A stretch of 34,815 nucleotides of DNA from an uncultured Ignavibacteriales bacterium (GCA_947311785.1 CAMZLW010000046.1:1-34815); one strand, 5' to 3'. Positions 1 through 9,248 are shown, numbered from the stretch's first letter. A program made the numbers and translations. Notes: generated by a model not told the origin, from the sequence alone.

Positions 1-125
1 AAAGAGCTTTTGGTATCGCAATAGATTCTCGTTGAGTCGATTCTAACAATTTATCATTTCGAAACTAAACTATAACTCATTTAGCAATAGTTTTATAGTC
101 GATCTTTCTCGTTTTAGTTTTTTAG

Positions 126-1109
126 GTAGAAACAATAAAAGATACTATACAAGTACCTATAGGAGAATGGACAAATGAATTCTACAAAGCAATAGTAATA
201 CCAAACGGAGTAACATACACAATAATAGCAAAAGACTTGCATACCAAAGAAGTGTTGGAAGGAGTTACAATGAGACTGGCAGGAGCAGAAGCTCTAACAT
301 TTTCAGGAACAAGTGATAGCAAAGGAGAACTAACACTTAATAATGTTACAAATGGATATTATTATTTTTACCTAACTCCACCTGAAGGACATTACGGAGT
401 TACAAATAAGAAAGGAGAGTTTCACGTAATAACACCACAAACTGAAGAAGACCTAAAAGACACATTAATGGTATATCTTTGGGGTAAAAAACTACCATTA
501 CCAGGGACAAATGAATATAGAGAACCAAGCCTAATAGAAATAAAAGAAATGGCGCCACGAACAATAAATCTACAAAGGGCATTAAGACGAGAAGTGCATA
601 ACCTAAATGAAACAGGAGAACAACTAGAGAGAGCAAGAAAATTTTACGCATACGTAGATAGCACTGTGTTTAATGGAAAATGGGGAATAAAATTAAAAAC
701 AAATGAACCATATAACTTTGCTAATCATGACGGGCAAAGTTTTTCTCTTGAAAATATGCAAGATTATTGGTATAATGTAATAACAGATGGTAACAGTCAT
801 ACAGAAACTGATGGTAGTGGAGATATACATGTTGCTCGCGCACCGCTACAAAACTATATTATTGTTGGCCAAGCACACATTCCCTCTTTCCAGGAAGAAC
901 CCAATGAACTTCCTGAGATAGCTAAAGAAATAATATTTAGAATCGGAAAATATGGAGTAGTTGGAAGTAGGGAAAGTGTAGGAAACGCCACACCATCTTG
1001 GCCAACAGAAACAGATAGAACATTAATGTACTCATACAATGAACATGAAAATACAACACTAACTAATAATAAAGTTATATATTATACTCCATACGATTTA
1101 ACAGAGTAA
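126..1109 (+). CDS. Unrecognised protein, probably 5'-truncated, with a carboxypeptidase-regulatory-like N-terminal stretch
   Basis: The frame is open from 126 (after a stop at 123-125) to 1109, but no good start exists. The only early candidates are TTG at 237 and ATG at 270, both lacking a ribosome binding site and both inside coherent sequence that continues upstream in frame (residues such as VPIGEWTNEFYKAIVIPNG). The first part resembles a carboxypeptidase-regulatory or prealbumin-like beta-sandwich (EGVTMRLAG...TSDSKGELTLNNVTNGYYYF). The remaining ~200 residues match nothing I recognise; they contain a coiled-coil-like stretch (LQRALRREVHNLNETGEQLERA). No signal peptide or membrane segment is visible, so the natural N-terminus is probably missing. 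It could be the broken 3' part of a larger secreted protein or a gene with an unusual start. Confidence 0.5.
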   Translation, partial: VETIKDTIQVPIGEWTNEFYKAIVIPNGVTYTIIAKDLHTKEVLEGVTMRLAGAEALTFSGTSDSKGELTLNNVTNGYYYFYLTPPEGHYGVTNKKGEFHVITPQTEEDLKDTLMVYLWGKKLPLPGTNEYREPSLIEIKEMAPRTINLQRALRREVHNLNETGEQLERARKFYAYVDSTVFNGKWGIKLKTNEPYNFANHDGQSFSLENMQDYWYNVITDGNSHTETDGSGDIHVARAPLQNYIIVGQAHIPSFQEEPNELPEIAKEIIFRIGKYGVVGSRESVGNATPSWPTETDRTLMYSYNEHENTTLTNNKVIYYTPYDLTE

Positions 1110-1456
1110 AATTCTTTCTTTTAAAAAATAATGCCAAAAATAGTAAAAATATAAATTTAATAACCTTTTATAGCATCAAGAATAGCACCCAAGTAAAAAT
1201 TCCCGTTATTTCACCCACCAAAAGCAACACCACCTAAAAGGCAATAAAGCCAAGATAAAAAATAACGGGAGTTTGATTCAAACTCCAACTCAAAAAGCTG
1301 AAAAGCATCCAAGTAAAAATTTCGTTCTGAATCGCTGTTAAAAACTACATTTTGAACAGAATATTTTAAGGAGAGATTTTTTGACTTTTATAAAATCTGA
1401 AAATTGCCGTTTACACAAAAACAGCCTCGATTATCATCATTCACTATTAGAGTTTT
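1110..1456. other. Gene-free stretch with palindromes and a short direct repeat
   Basis: No reading frame of note is present in this 347-base gap. It holds an 11-bp perfect inverted repeat (1201-1211 with 1260-1270), a second small hairpin (gagttt 1269-1274 with aaactc 1280-1285) and an 18-base direct repeat with one mismatch (1184-1201 and 1304-1321) that brackets both. No T-run follows the hairpins, so they do not look like a terminator for the upstream frame. The stretch may be the remnant of a small non-coding repeat. Confidence 0.5.
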
Positions 1457-1723
1457 TTAAACAGTTTGTATTAACTTTCCTGAATTGTATTTATGTATTA
1501 TACTGGATATTAATGTTTGATATGGAATGCCTTCTTCAAGTGCTTTTGCCTGAATATTAATATAATCCTTTGTTGTTAGTCTAATATTAATACGTTTATT
1601 TTTCGTAAAATTCTCTTTTGCTGAAACTATATATTCTTTTTTAGTATCAGCATTAACAGAGTTCCACTCCCCACTGTTGAAAGATTCAATTAATTCTTTT
1701 TCTTCTTTATCAATATATTTCAT
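1457..1723 (-). CDS. CopG/ribbon-helix-helix-type antitoxin of a type II toxin-antitoxin pair
   Basis: This 88-residue protein has the layout of CopG-type antitoxins paired with BrnT-like toxins. An acidic N-terminal tail (MKYIDKEEKELIESF) is followed by a ribbon-helix-helix core, KRINIRLTTKDYINIQAKALEEGIPYQTLISSIIHKYNSGKL, at about residues 43-83. The RINIRL strand would pair in the dimer to contact DNA, and the N-terminal tail would bind the toxin. Its ATG overlaps the toxin stop by four bases, so the two are translationally coupled with the toxin first. By family precedent the complex would repress its own promoter (2040-2070). Confidence 0.8.
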   Translation of the reverse strand: MKYIDKEEKELIESFNSGEWNSVNADTKKEYIVSAKENFTKNKRINIRLTTKDYINIQAKALEEGIPYQTLISSIIHKYNSGKLIQTV

Positions 1724-2004
1724 TTTTCTTTCTCCTTATCCAAATATATTTTTGTTGCTTCTCTACTTGGATAAATTGTTTTCAAAAAATACTTTTCTTC
1801 ATCTTCTACAAACGGAACAATGTAAACGTAGTCTTCTATCTCAACAATAAACATTTTTTGATTCGGATATTTTTTAGAATTAGGATGCTCAACTAAATTA
1901 AGTAATTTATCATTTTTAATTGCAGCAACAATATCCTCAAAAGAAATTTTTCTAATTCTCTTTAATAGTGTATTTTGGGATTCGCTCCAATCGTAATATT
2001 TCAT
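1720..2004 (-). CDS. BrnT-like toxin of a type II toxin-antitoxin pair
   Basis: The first gene of the pair encodes about 94 residues beginning MKYYDWSESQNTLLKRIRKISFEDIV. The order YDW..., ISFEDIVAAI, HPN..YPNQKMFIVEI, YVYIVPFVED, FLKTIYPSREATKIY follows the small BrnT/RelE-like ribonuclease toxins usually found before CopG antitoxins. A TTG four codons upstream (2016) would also open the frame, but ATG at 2004 is preferred because the family begins at the YDW strand; neither start has a clear ribosome binding site. An RNase activity that slows translation is inferred from the family, not seen here. Confidence 0.75.
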   Translation of the reverse strand: MKYYDWSESQNTLLKRIRKISFEDIVAAIKNDKLLNLVEHPNSKKYPNQKMFIVEIEDYVYIVPFVEDEEKYFLKTIYPSREATKIYLDKEKEK

Positions 2005-2039
2005 TTTTTTTAACAAAATGGATGCCTATAAGACTCAAG

Positions 2040-2070
2040 CAAACTTATAACAAATTTCACTATTAATCAA
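2040..2070 (-). promoter_or_regulatory. Bacteroidota-type promoter of the toxin-antitoxin pair
   Basis: On the minus strand there is TTG (2070-2068), 20 bases, then TAAGTTTG (2047-2040), an exact match to the -33 TTG / -7 TAnnTTTG pattern of Bacteroidota sigma factors. Transcription would begin about 30 bases before the toxin ATG at 2004. Confidence 0.55.
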
Positions 2071-2110
2071 GTAGATAGATTTTAGAAAATTTGAAGACTG
2101 GGATGAAAAA

Positions 2111-2136
2111 TAAAAAAGGGGCTAGAAAAGCCCCTT
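2111..2136 (-). terminator. Rho-independent terminator of nrdJ
   Basis: Stem aaggggct/agcccctt (2116-2123 with 2129-2136) and a 5-base loop. On the minus strand the stem is followed by a run of Ts (complement of 2112-2117). It lies about 28 bases past the nrdJ stop codon. Confidence 0.8.
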
Positions 2137-2163
2137 CAAAAAATAATACTATTTTTTTTATAC

Positions 2164-5100
2164 TTAACTACATCCAGTAGTAGCACCACAAGTGTTACAT
2201 TTCAAACAAGTTCCATTTCTTACCATAGTCATGCTTCCACACTCAGGACAAATATCTCCAGTGTAGCCTTGCTGTTTAGCTTGTATTCTTTCACGAACTT
2301 CTGCACTAACTCTATTTTTTACTGCAACTTTTGGCGTAGCATTTTGCGATGGACTCTGATGAATGTTATCACTTCTATCTAAAAGAATTGTTCTTTCGCT
2401 AATAATCTCTTCGCTCTCGTAATCGGGAACTACTTGAATTTTATCGCTATTAGCTATTGAAGGAATTTCTTCATCAATATGAGCCAAGTCATTTCTATCC
2501 AAATAGGAAACAGCTAATTCTCTAAATATGTAATCAATAACAGATGTTGACATTTTAATTCGTTTATGTCCAGATACTGGTCCCGAAGGCTCGAAGCGTG
2601 TAAAGATAAAGGCATCAACAAATTCTTCCAACGGAACACCGTGCTGAAGACCAAGTGAAATTGCAATAGCAAAGTTATTTAACAAACTTCTGTAAGCTGC
2701 ACCTTCTTTTGCCATATCAATAAATATTTCGCCAAGTTCACCGTTATCGTAATCACCAGTTCTTAAATAGACTGTTTGACCATTTATTTTTACTTTTTGA
2801 GTATAGCCTTCTCTTCTATCAGGAAGTTTTCTGCGTTTAGCAATGTATCTGTGAATAATTTTTTCGGCAACTTTTACAATATCGTTTTCTTCTTTAGTTT
2901 CAATTATTTCTTCAATAATATCATCTTCCGATAATGTATTTAATGGTTGCGAAAGCTTAGAACCATCACGATAAATTGCATTAGCCTTAAGTCCAAAACT
3001 CCAAGATTTAATATAGGCTTCTTTTACATCTTCAATTGAAGCTTCATACGGGAAGTTAACAGTTTTAGAAATTGCACCAGAAAGGAATGGTTGTGCGTTT
3101 GCCATAATATTTATGTGAGCATCGGCTGCAATATATCTTGTTCCTTTTTTACCGCATTTATTTGCACAATCAAAAACTGGATAATCGTCATGCTTCAAGA
3201 ACGGTGCACCTTCAACAGTCATAGTTCCACAAACAAAATCGTTAGCTATCGAAATCTCTTCCTTTGTAAAACCTAAATGCTCTAACAAGTTAAAATCAAA
3301 ATCATTTAACTCTTTTTCAGTTAAACCAAGTTTCCCTTTTACAAAATCATCGCCAAGTGAAAAGCGATTGAATGCAAAACTAATTTCAAAAACAGATGGA
3401 AGCATTGCTTCAATTTTTTCAATTAAGTCGTCTGTAAATCCACGAGAGCGTAAAGATTCTGGGTTAATATTAGGGCAACCTTGAAGAGTTCCAGCCCCTT
3501 TAGCATACTTTTCAATTTCTGCAATTTGTTCTTTGTTGTATCCAAGTTTTTTTAATGCTGGAGGAATTGATTGATTGATTATTTTGAAATATCCACCACC
3601 AGCAAGTTTTTTAAATTTAACCAAAGCAAAGTCTGGCTCAATACCAGTAGTATCGCAATCCATCACTAATCCAATAGTTCCAGTTGGAGCAAGAACTGTT
3701 ACTTGTGCATTGCGGAAACCATGTTTCTTTCCTAAATCAACAGCTCTATCTGCATCTTCGCGAGCTGCCTTTAATAAATCGGAAGGACAATATTTGGGAT
3801 TTATTCCTTTTGGAAAAATTGTTAATCCTTCATATTCTTCTCTTGGAACATTGTAAGCAGCACGTTGATGATTACGAACTACACGAATCATACTCTCTTT
3901 ATTTTTATCGTGCATAGCAAAAGTGCCATGTTCTTTAGCCATTAATGCCGAAGTTGAGTAAGCAGTCATGTGCATAATAGCTGTAATTGCTCCAGTAATT
4001 GCACCAGCCTCCTTGCTATCGTAAGGTATTCCCTGACGCATTAACAACGAGCCAATGTTTGCATATCCAAGACCAAGAGTTCTATAGTCGTAACTATTTT
4101 GTGCAACTTCTTTGCTTGGATATTGTGCCATCATCACACTAATTTCAAGAACAATAGTCCATAAATGTGAAGCATGTCTAAAATCATTAATTAAAAATTC
4201 ATGTTTATCATCATTATAAAATTTTACAAGATTAAGCGAAGCTAAGTTACAGGCAGTATCATCCAAGAACATATATTCACTACAAGGATTTGAAGCAACA
4301 ATTTCGCCACTTTCAATACAAGTGTGCCATTCGTTAATTGTTGTATGATATTGTAAACCAGGGTCGGCTGAAGACCACGCAGCAAAGCCAATATCATCCC
4401 ACAAATCATTTGCTCGTAAAGTTTTAATAGCTACTGGTTTTCTGTTCTCTTCTTTAGCTTTTTTCTTTTCAACTCTGCCAAGTAAATCCCAATCACCATC
4501 GTTAATTACTGCATTCATAAACTCATTTGTAACACGAACAGAGTTGTTTGAGTTTTGCCCAGAAACAGTTGCGTATGCTTCCGAGTTCCAATCAGTATCG
4601 TAAGTAGGAAACTCTATTGATTTAAATCCAGCCTGTGCTAATTGAATTGCACGCTCAATGTAGTTTTCTGAAATTCTAAATTTTCTTGCTTCTAAAATTG
4701 CTGCTCGTAAATATTTATTTGTCTTTTTGCTAAATCTATCATTTTCTGGATGCTCTTTGTAACAAGCAGTCATAATATTATTTAGATGAATATTATTTAA
4801 ATGTGAGCCAGTTACAATTGAAGCAACTTTTTGTTCTTCAAGAACTTTCCAGTTTATATATTCTTCAATATCAGGATGGTCTATATCAAGAGTTACCATT
4901 TTTGCAGCACGGCGCGTTGTTCCGCCCGATTTAATTGCACCTGCTGCTTTATCCCCTATTTTTAAGAAAGACATTAGCCCAGAAGATTTTCCACCACCAC
5001 TTAAAGATTCGTTTGAACCACGAACATTTGAAAAGTTAGTTCCAGTTCCAGAACCATATTTGAAAAGGCGTGCTTCACGAGTCCACAAATCCATTATTCC

Positions 5101-5736
5101 ACCCTCGTTCACTAAATCATCGCTAACAGATTGTATAAAACAAGCGTGTGGTTGAGGATGTGTATAGGCATCTGTTGCCTGTGTTAATTTTCCAGTTTTA
5201 TAATCCACATACGAATGCCCTTGTGCTGGACCATTAATTCCGTAAGCCCAATGTAAACCAGTATTAAACCACTGTGGCGAGTTTGGTGCCGACATTTGAT
5301 TTGCCAACATATATAAATGCTCTTCGTAAAAAGTTCTTGCATCTTCTTCCGAATCAAAATAATTTGCTTTCCAACCCCAGTAAGTCCAAGTGCCTGCCAA
5401 ACGATGAAACACTTGACGTGAATCACTTTCGGATGAGTATCGCTCTTTTTCTGGAAGAGCTTCTAATCTATCAATGTCAGGAAGTGAAGGTTGCAACCAT
5501 TTTGGCACACCTTTTTCGTTAGCTTTTTTTGTTAAGCGCGGAACTCCAGCTTTTCTAAAATATTTTTGAGCAATAATATCGGTAGCAACTTGCGACCATC
5601 CTTTGGGGACGGCAACATCCTCCATTTTAAACACACTTGAGCCATCCGGATTTTTAATTTCCGATGTTCTTTTAACAAATTCCATTGCTTCAAATGGGTG
5701 AATTTCTGGTTTAGTAAAACGTCTTTTAATTTTCAT
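2164..5736 (-). CDS. nrdJ: Vitamin B12-dependent (class II) ribonucleotide reductase
   Basis: This enzyme reduces ribonucleotides to deoxyribonucleotides using adenosylcobalamin to start the radical, so it works with or without oxygen. Visible features are NSPQWFNTG near residue 150, the redox-active cysteine C199 (ACFIQ), the glycine-rich loop [12 protein letters not shown], the catalytic NPCSE motif (N483, C485, E487), and a C-terminal zinc-ribbon-like tail with six cysteines (CPECG...CLKC..CG...GCS, residues 1163-1190) that probably relays reducing equivalents. A TSCPD-type domain lies near residue 1000-1070. At 1190 residues it has the usual length of the long class II form, and no intein is present. 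It stands alone between two plus-strand or unrelated units; no cobalamin riboswitch or NrdR box was recognised upstream. Confidence 0.96.
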   Translation of the reverse strand: MKIKRRFTKPEIHPFEAMEFVKRTSEIKNPDGSSVFKMEDVAVPKGWSQVATDIIAQKYFRKAGVPRLTKKANEKGVPKWLQPSLPDIDRLEALPEKERYSSESDSRQVFHRLAGTWTYWGWKANYFDSEEDARTFYEEHLYMLANQMSAPNSPQWFNTGLHWAYGINGPAQGHSYVDYKTGKLTQATDAYTHPQPHACFIQSVSDDLVNEGGIMDLWTREARLFKYGSGTGTNFSNVRGSNESLSGGGKSSGLMSFLKIGDKAAGAIKSGGTTRRAAKMVTLDIDHPDIEEYINWKVLEEQKVASIVTGSHLNNIHLNNIMTACYKEHPENDRFSKKTNKYLRAAILEARKFRISENYIERAIQLAQAGFKSIEFPTYDTDWNSEAYATVSGQNSNNSVRVTNEFMNAVINDGDWDLLGRVEKKKAKEENRKPVAIKTLRANDLWDDIGFAAWSSADPGLQYHTTINEWHTCIESGEIVASNPCSEYMFLDDTACNLASLNLVKFYNDDKHEFLINDFRHASHLWTIVLEISVMMAQYPSKEVAQNSYDYRTLGLGYANIGSLLMRQGIPYDSKEAGAITGAITAIMHMTAYSTSALMAKEHGTFAMHDKNKESMIRVVRNHQRAAYNVPREEYEGLTIFPKGINPKYCPSDLLKAAREDADRAVDLGKKHGFRNAQVTVLAPTGTIGLVMDCDTTGIEPDFALVKFKKLAGGGYFKIINQSIPPALKKLGYNKEQIAEIEKYAKGAGTLQGCPNINPESLRSRGFTDDLIEKIEAMLPSVFEISFAFNRFSLGDDFVKGKLGLTEKELNDFDFNLLEHLGFTKEEISIANDFVCGTMTVEGAPFLKHDDYPVFDCANKCGKKGTRYIAADAHINIMANAQPFLSGAISKTVNFPYEASIEDVKEAYIKSWSFGLKANAIYRDGSKLSQPLNTLSEDDIIEEIIETKEENDIVKVAEKIIHRYIAKRRKLPDRREGYTQKVKINGQTVYLRTGDYDNGELGEIFIDMAKEGAAYRSLLNNFAIAISLGLQHGVPLEEFVDAFIFTRFEPSGPVSGHKRIKMSTSVIDYIFRELAVSYLDRNDLAHIDEEIPSIANSDKIQVVPDYESEEIISERTILLDRSDNIHQSPSQNATPKVAVKNRVSAEVRERIQAKQQGYTGDICPECGSMTMVRNGTCLKCNTCGATTGCS

Positions 5737-6024
5737 TCAGGATACCTATACTTAAAGATATTATTGACACACACAGCTATAACTTATTTAATAACAATGT
5801 TTTAGGAGGACTTGCTGGCTAAAACACTAATTAATTATTGGAGTTTCAAAATAATAATTTTTTTTTTAGGATGCAAAAAATTAAGCAATATATTTATTTT
5901 CCAACTACCTAATACACCTAAATAGTTATAGTTATTATTCGATATCAATTCAAATTTCAATCATTTGTAAAGAGAAAAAAAATTCATATTTTGTTATATA
6001 ATTATTAAGATTTATGGAGACTTT

Positions 6025-7518
6025 ATGGAGTATGATAGAACAGCAGGAATTTTGTTACATCCAACCTCTTTGCCTGGCAAATTTGGAATTGGAGAATTGG
6101 GAAGCGAAGCTATAAATTTCGTTAATTTTCTACACAAAAGTGGTCAAAAGTTGTGGCAAGTCTTCCCTTTGGGTCCAACTGGATATGGCGACTCTCCGTA
6201 TCAAAGTTTTTCAACTTTTGCAGGCAACCCATATTTAATAAGTTTAGAAAAATTGCACGAAGAAGATTTACTTTCCAAAACTGAATTAAATTTGATGCCA
6301 CACTCCAATCCACACAAAGTTGATTTTGGCTCAATCTATGAAAATAAACTAAAAGTATTACGCATTGCATACGAAAACATGAAAAAAAGTGGCAAATCAA
6401 TTCTTGATGAATGCAACGACTTTTGCGATAATAATAAAGATTGGCTCGAAGATTACGCACTTTTTATGGCTGTGAAAAATTATCACAACGGAGTTCATTG
6501 GAAAGATTGGGATAGCGAAATTGCTTTCAGAAAAAATGATGCAGTAAAAAAATGGAAAGCAATGCTTCTTGACGAAGTTGGTTTTCAAAAATTTATGCAA
6601 TTCAAATTTTCTACTCATTGGAATATAGTTCGCAAATATGCCAACGAAAAAGGAATTCAAATTATTGGAGATTTACCAATTTTTGTAGCTTACGATAGCT
6701 CGGATGTTTGGGCTAACAAAACACTCTTTACTGTTGACGAAAAAGGAAACCAAGAAACCGTAGCTGGTGTTCCTCCAGATTATTTTAGCAAAACTGGTCA
6801 GCTTTGGGGAAACCCTCTTTACCGCTGGGATGTAATGGAAAAGGATAATTTTGCATGGTGGCAACAGCGTTTGAAAAAGATGTATGAAGTGGTTGATATA
6901 GTTCGTATAGATCACTTTCGTGGACTTGAGGCGTTCTGGGAGGTGCCTGGCGGTGCTGAAACAGCAATAGATGGCAAATGGGTTAAGGCTCCTGGAATGA
7001 AGCTATTTGAAACGTTCAAAAAGACTTTTGGAGACGTAAAAATACTTGCCGAAGACTTAGGAGTAATTACCCATGAAGTTGAAGAACTTCGCGATACTTT
7101 TAATTTGCCTGGAATGAAAATACTCCAATTTGCTTTTGGAGAAAATGGTGACAAAAACTTCCTACCAGAAAATCATATAAAAAATTGTTGCGTTTACACT
7201 GGCTCGCACGATAACGATACTACCAAAGGATTTTTTGATGCCGAACGCAAAAATAATACTGGTGTATTTGAATGGACACAGAAATACCTCAACTATTATG
7301 GCAATGATATTTGCACTGAACTTATTAAAACAGCTTACAAATCCGTTGCAAATATTGTAATAATACCTATGCAAGATATTTTAAATCTTGGAACTGAAGC
7401 AAGGATGAACTTCCCCGGCAAGCTTGGCGGAAATTGGGCTTGGCGTTTTAGTTGGGATCAAGTTCCAGGAGAATTAAGCGACCGATATATGAATATGGTT
7501 GAAACATATAACAGATGA
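6025..7518 (+). CDS. malQ: 4-alpha-glucanotransferase (amylomaltase, GH77)
   Basis: MalQ transfers alpha-1,4-glucan segments between maltodextrins or glycogen chains in the cytoplasm. The 497-residue length is typical of the Thermus-type enzyme. The catalytic set is complete: nucleophile D296 in VRIDHFRG, acid/base E343 in LAEDLG and transition-state stabiliser D396 in GSHDND. Other family hallmarks are GILLHPTSLPG at the N-terminus, GPTGYGDSPYQ near residue 50, DLPIFVAYDSSDVWA and VPPDYFS..GQLWGNPLYRW. A ggag ribosome binding site (6016-6019) precedes the ATG. Its stop overlaps the start of the next gene by four bases, so at least those two genes are coupled, although the partner has no known link with glucan metabolism. 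Confidence 0.97.
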   Translation: MEYDRTAGILLHPTSLPGKFGIGELGSEAINFVNFLHKSGQKLWQVFPLGPTGYGDSPYQSFSTFAGNPYLISLEKLHEEDLLSKTELNLMPHSNPHKVDFGSIYENKLKVLRIAYENMKKSGKSILDECNDFCDNNKDWLEDYALFMAVKNYHNGVHWKDWDSEIAFRKNDAVKKWKAMLLDEVGFQKFMQFKFSTHWNIVRKYANEKGIQIIGDLPIFVAYDSSDVWANKTLFTVDEKGNQETVAGVPPDYFSKTGQLWGNPLYRWDVMEKDNFAWWQQRLKKMYEVVDIVRIDHFRGLEAFWEVPGGAETAIDGKWVKAPGMKLFETFKKTFGDVKILAEDLGVITHEVEELRDTFNLPGMKILQFAFGENGDKNFLPENHIKNCCVYTGSHDNDTTKGFFDAERKNNTGVFEWTQKYLNYYGNDICTELIKTAYKSVANIVIIPMQDILNLGTEARMNFPGKLGGNWAWRFSWDQVPGELSDRYMNMVETYNR

Positions 7519-7757
7519 ATATAATTGACTGGATAGGTTCAATTGGAGTTTTCCAAATACTTCTAGCATATTTTCTAAACGTAATTGGAAAAATCTCGAC
7601 AAAAGATTTATCGTTTATTATGTTGAATCTAATTGGTGCATCTATGGCTTGCCTAGCTTCAATACTATTAGATTACTTGCCATTTATAATCTTGGAAGGA
7701 GCTTGGACAGTTGTTTCGATAGTCTCACTTATAAAATATAAAAGTAAAATTCACTAA
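7515..7757 (+). CDS. Small inner-membrane protein, CBU_0592-like
   Basis: This 80-residue protein looks to have three hydrophobic helices: IGSIGVFQILLAYFLNVIG, LSFIMLNLIGASMACLASILL and PFIILEGAWTVVSIVSLI, ending in a basic tail. The pattern resembles the small CBU_0592-type membrane family, whose function is unknown. The ATG sits in the malQ stop region (ATGA overlap), so translation is probably coupled to malQ. The start is fixed by this overlap and by the N-terminal hydrophobic segment. Confidence 0.75.
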   Translation: MNIIDWIGSIGVFQILLAYFLNVIGKISTKDLSFIMLNLIGASMACLASILLDYLPFIILEGAWTVVSIVSLIKYKSKIH

Positions 7758-7762
7758 AAAAT

Positions 7763-8284
7763 ATGGATAGGTTAAAAAAAATGAGACTATTGTTACTACC
7801 CTTATTAATATTTTTTATAGGCTGCTCTTCATCACATCTTGAACAAGGTTCTCTCACAGAAGAGGCATACCTTTCTAAAATTAATAAAGAGCTTAACAAT
7901 GAAGATGTAATTATAAACTACACTAATAATAAAAGTGAAGAAGGAGTGTTCATAAGAGTTGACTCAAAATTTCTATTAATAAAAAAATCTAATACGATAA
8001 AAGAAATTTCAATAAATCGTGTTCGCTCAATAGAGTATCAAAATGGATCTGTATTAGCAGGTTCAATAGTAGGTGGAATTGTTGGATTTTTTGCAGGAGC
8101 ATTGATTGTTAAAGCTTCTGGTGCCACAATTAATTTTGGTGGAGGTAGTAAGAATCCTGAATTCATTTTGGCAATACCATTTACAACTTTAGCTGGAACA
8201 ATTTGGGGTGGTGTTCAAGGAAATAGCTATAAAACTATAAAATTAGAAATAGATAGCACTACATCAAGTGCTAAAATTAGATAA
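7763..8284 (+). CDS. Hypothetical lipoprotein
   Basis: The N-terminus is a lipoprotein signal: positive residues (DRLKKMR), a leucine-rich core and the lipobox FIGC with the lipidated cysteine at about residue 21. The mature part has a beta-rich section (VFIRVDSKFLLIKKSNTIKEISINRVRSIEY) followed by two glycine-rich hydrophobic segments (GSIVGGIVGFFAGALIV and AIPFTTLAGTIWGGVQG) that could insert in a membrane. No family is recognised with confidence. It starts five bases after the previous gene, so it is probably in the same transcript. ATG at 7781 is an alternative start that gives a shorter signal peptide. Confidence 0.65.
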   Translation: MDRLKKMRLLLLPLLIFFIGCSSSHLEQGSLTEEAYLSKINKELNNEDVIINYTNNKSEEGVFIRVDSKFLLIKKSNTIKEISINRVRSIEYQNGSVLAGSIVGGIVGFFAGALIVKASGATINFGGGSKNPEFILAIPFTTLAGTIWGGVQGNSYKTIKLEIDSTTSSAKIR

Positions 8285-8308
8285 CAATTCATAATAAAAA
8301 GGATTTTC

Positions 8309-8782
8309 ATGTTAGGATTTATTAAAAACTTAATTTCAAATAACAGAGAAGCTCAATCTGAAATGGGCAATAAATATAATTCAGAAACACAATTGCAAAT
8401 TGCTACTTGTGCTTTATTCCTAGAAATTGCAAACGCCGATGATGATTTTTCAATTGAAGAAAAAGTATTTATTGAAAAAACAATGAAGAAAGAATTTAAT
8501 CTCGATGATGAATTAGTAGCAGAATTACTTCTCCACGCAACTCAACAAACAGACGAAAGTGTTAGTCTGTATGAATTTACCGATGTTATCAATAAACAAT
8601 TTGGCAAGGATGAAAAATTGATTATACTCAAAAATCTTTGGCGGTTAGTTTTTGCAGATGGCAAATTAGATATGTACGAGGAATCTTTTATGCGAACAAT
8701 CAGTAAAAATTTGCACCTCGAACATTCTGATATGATTGCAACAAAGTTGGAAGTTAAGGAGGAAAGGCTAAGTTCAAATTAA
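8309..8782 (+). CDS. TerB-like protein
   Basis: The 157-residue protein has the all-helical TerB fold signature in two halves, each with an acidic loop: ALFLEIANADDDFSIEEKVFIEKTM near residues 32-57, and NLWRLVFADGKLDMYEESFMRTI near residues 110-135. In characterised TerB domains such acidic residues bind divalent metal. A tellurite-resistance role is not implied, because no other ter genes are nearby. A ribosome binding site (aagga, 8299-8303) precedes the ATG. It lies 24 bases after the lipoprotein gene and appears to end the malQ transcript. Confidence 0.75.
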   Translation: MLGFIKNLISNNREAQSEMGNKYNSETQLQIATCALFLEIANADDDFSIEEKVFIEKTMKKEFNLDDELVAELLLHATQQTDESVSLYEFTDVINKQFGKDEKLIILKNLWRLVFADGKLDMYEESFMRTISKNLHLEHSDMIATKLEVKEERLSSN

Positions 8783-8846
8783 TGTAAATTTTAATAATTG
8801 TACTTTTTCTCTATTATAAAACTCTTCGTTTGCAGAATCTAGAAAG

Positions 8847-8896
8847 GAGTTGTACTGAGCTTATAATAAATTCAGTACAGCTCTTATTTGTTTTAC
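8847..8896 (+). terminator. Likely terminator of the malQ-terB transcript
   Basis: gagttgtactga (8847-8858) pairs with tcagtacagctc (8872-8883): 11 Watson-Crick pairs and one G-U, loop of 13. A T-rich but interrupted tract (ttatttgtttt) follows. It lies 65 bases after the stop at 8782. A second hairpin ending in ttttt (8923-8962) may be a back-up. Confidence 0.5.
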
Positions 8897-9016
8897 AAAA
8901 CCTTCTACTAGCAATTATGGGTAAAAAGATAATCCCATCAATAACAATAGGTTTATCTTTTTAGATGTCTTTCGTATAATTTCAGTAAGCTGGTTAATAA
9001 TAGCTTAGACTACTTT

Positions 9017-9122
9017 AACCCAAATTCAGCATTAGAAAAGCACAAATGCTGAATCGCTCAAGTTGGAGTAAGGGATGATAACAATAATCCATTAACCTAA
9101 ACGGTTATCATCCCTAACTCCA
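9017..9122. repeat. 106-bp two-hairpin dispersed repeat, copy A
   Basis: This segment matches 34710-34815 at about 100 of 106 positions. It folds into two hairpins: attcagcatt/aatgctgaat (9024-9033 with 9045-9054, perfect, loop 11) and a 19-bp stem with one mismatch (9064-9082 with 9104-9122, loop 21). No reading frame spans it. Both stems are kept in the other copy, while four of the six differences fall in the second loop. Confidence 0.85.
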
Positions 9123-9248
9123 GCTAAGGCGGGGCAGGTCGTCTTCTGTGTTGATGATTTTTAATTAGGGTCTTGTTCTTTCCAATCCTATTGCATAATC
9201 GGGGTTTAAAGGATGATAAGATTTTTTGAATAAAAAAAATCATATTCC

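Noticed and set aside
1-125. 3' end of another gene upstream of the truncated frame
   Set aside because: All three plus-strand frames hit stops within the first ~50 bases and none encodes a recognisable sequence.
1201-1270. Inverted repeat gttattt...aaataac considered as an integron attC site
   Set aside because: The core trinucleotides are in the wrong orientation for attC (attC begins with an ...AAC box and ends with GTT...), and no integrase or cassette array is near.
2164-5736. Possible intein in nrdJ because of its 1190-residue length
   Set aside because: Conserved blocks run without interruption and no intein splice-junction motifs appear; the length is normal for this class.
5737-6024. 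Cobalamin riboswitch or NrdR box upstream of the B12-dependent reductase
   Set aside because: No B12-box-like sequence or NrdR palindrome could be recognised on the minus strand; the stretch is AT-rich with no clear structured RNA.
8309-8782. Tellurite resistance determinant
   Set aside because: Only a lone TerB-like domain is present without other ter genes, so a resistance role is unsupported.
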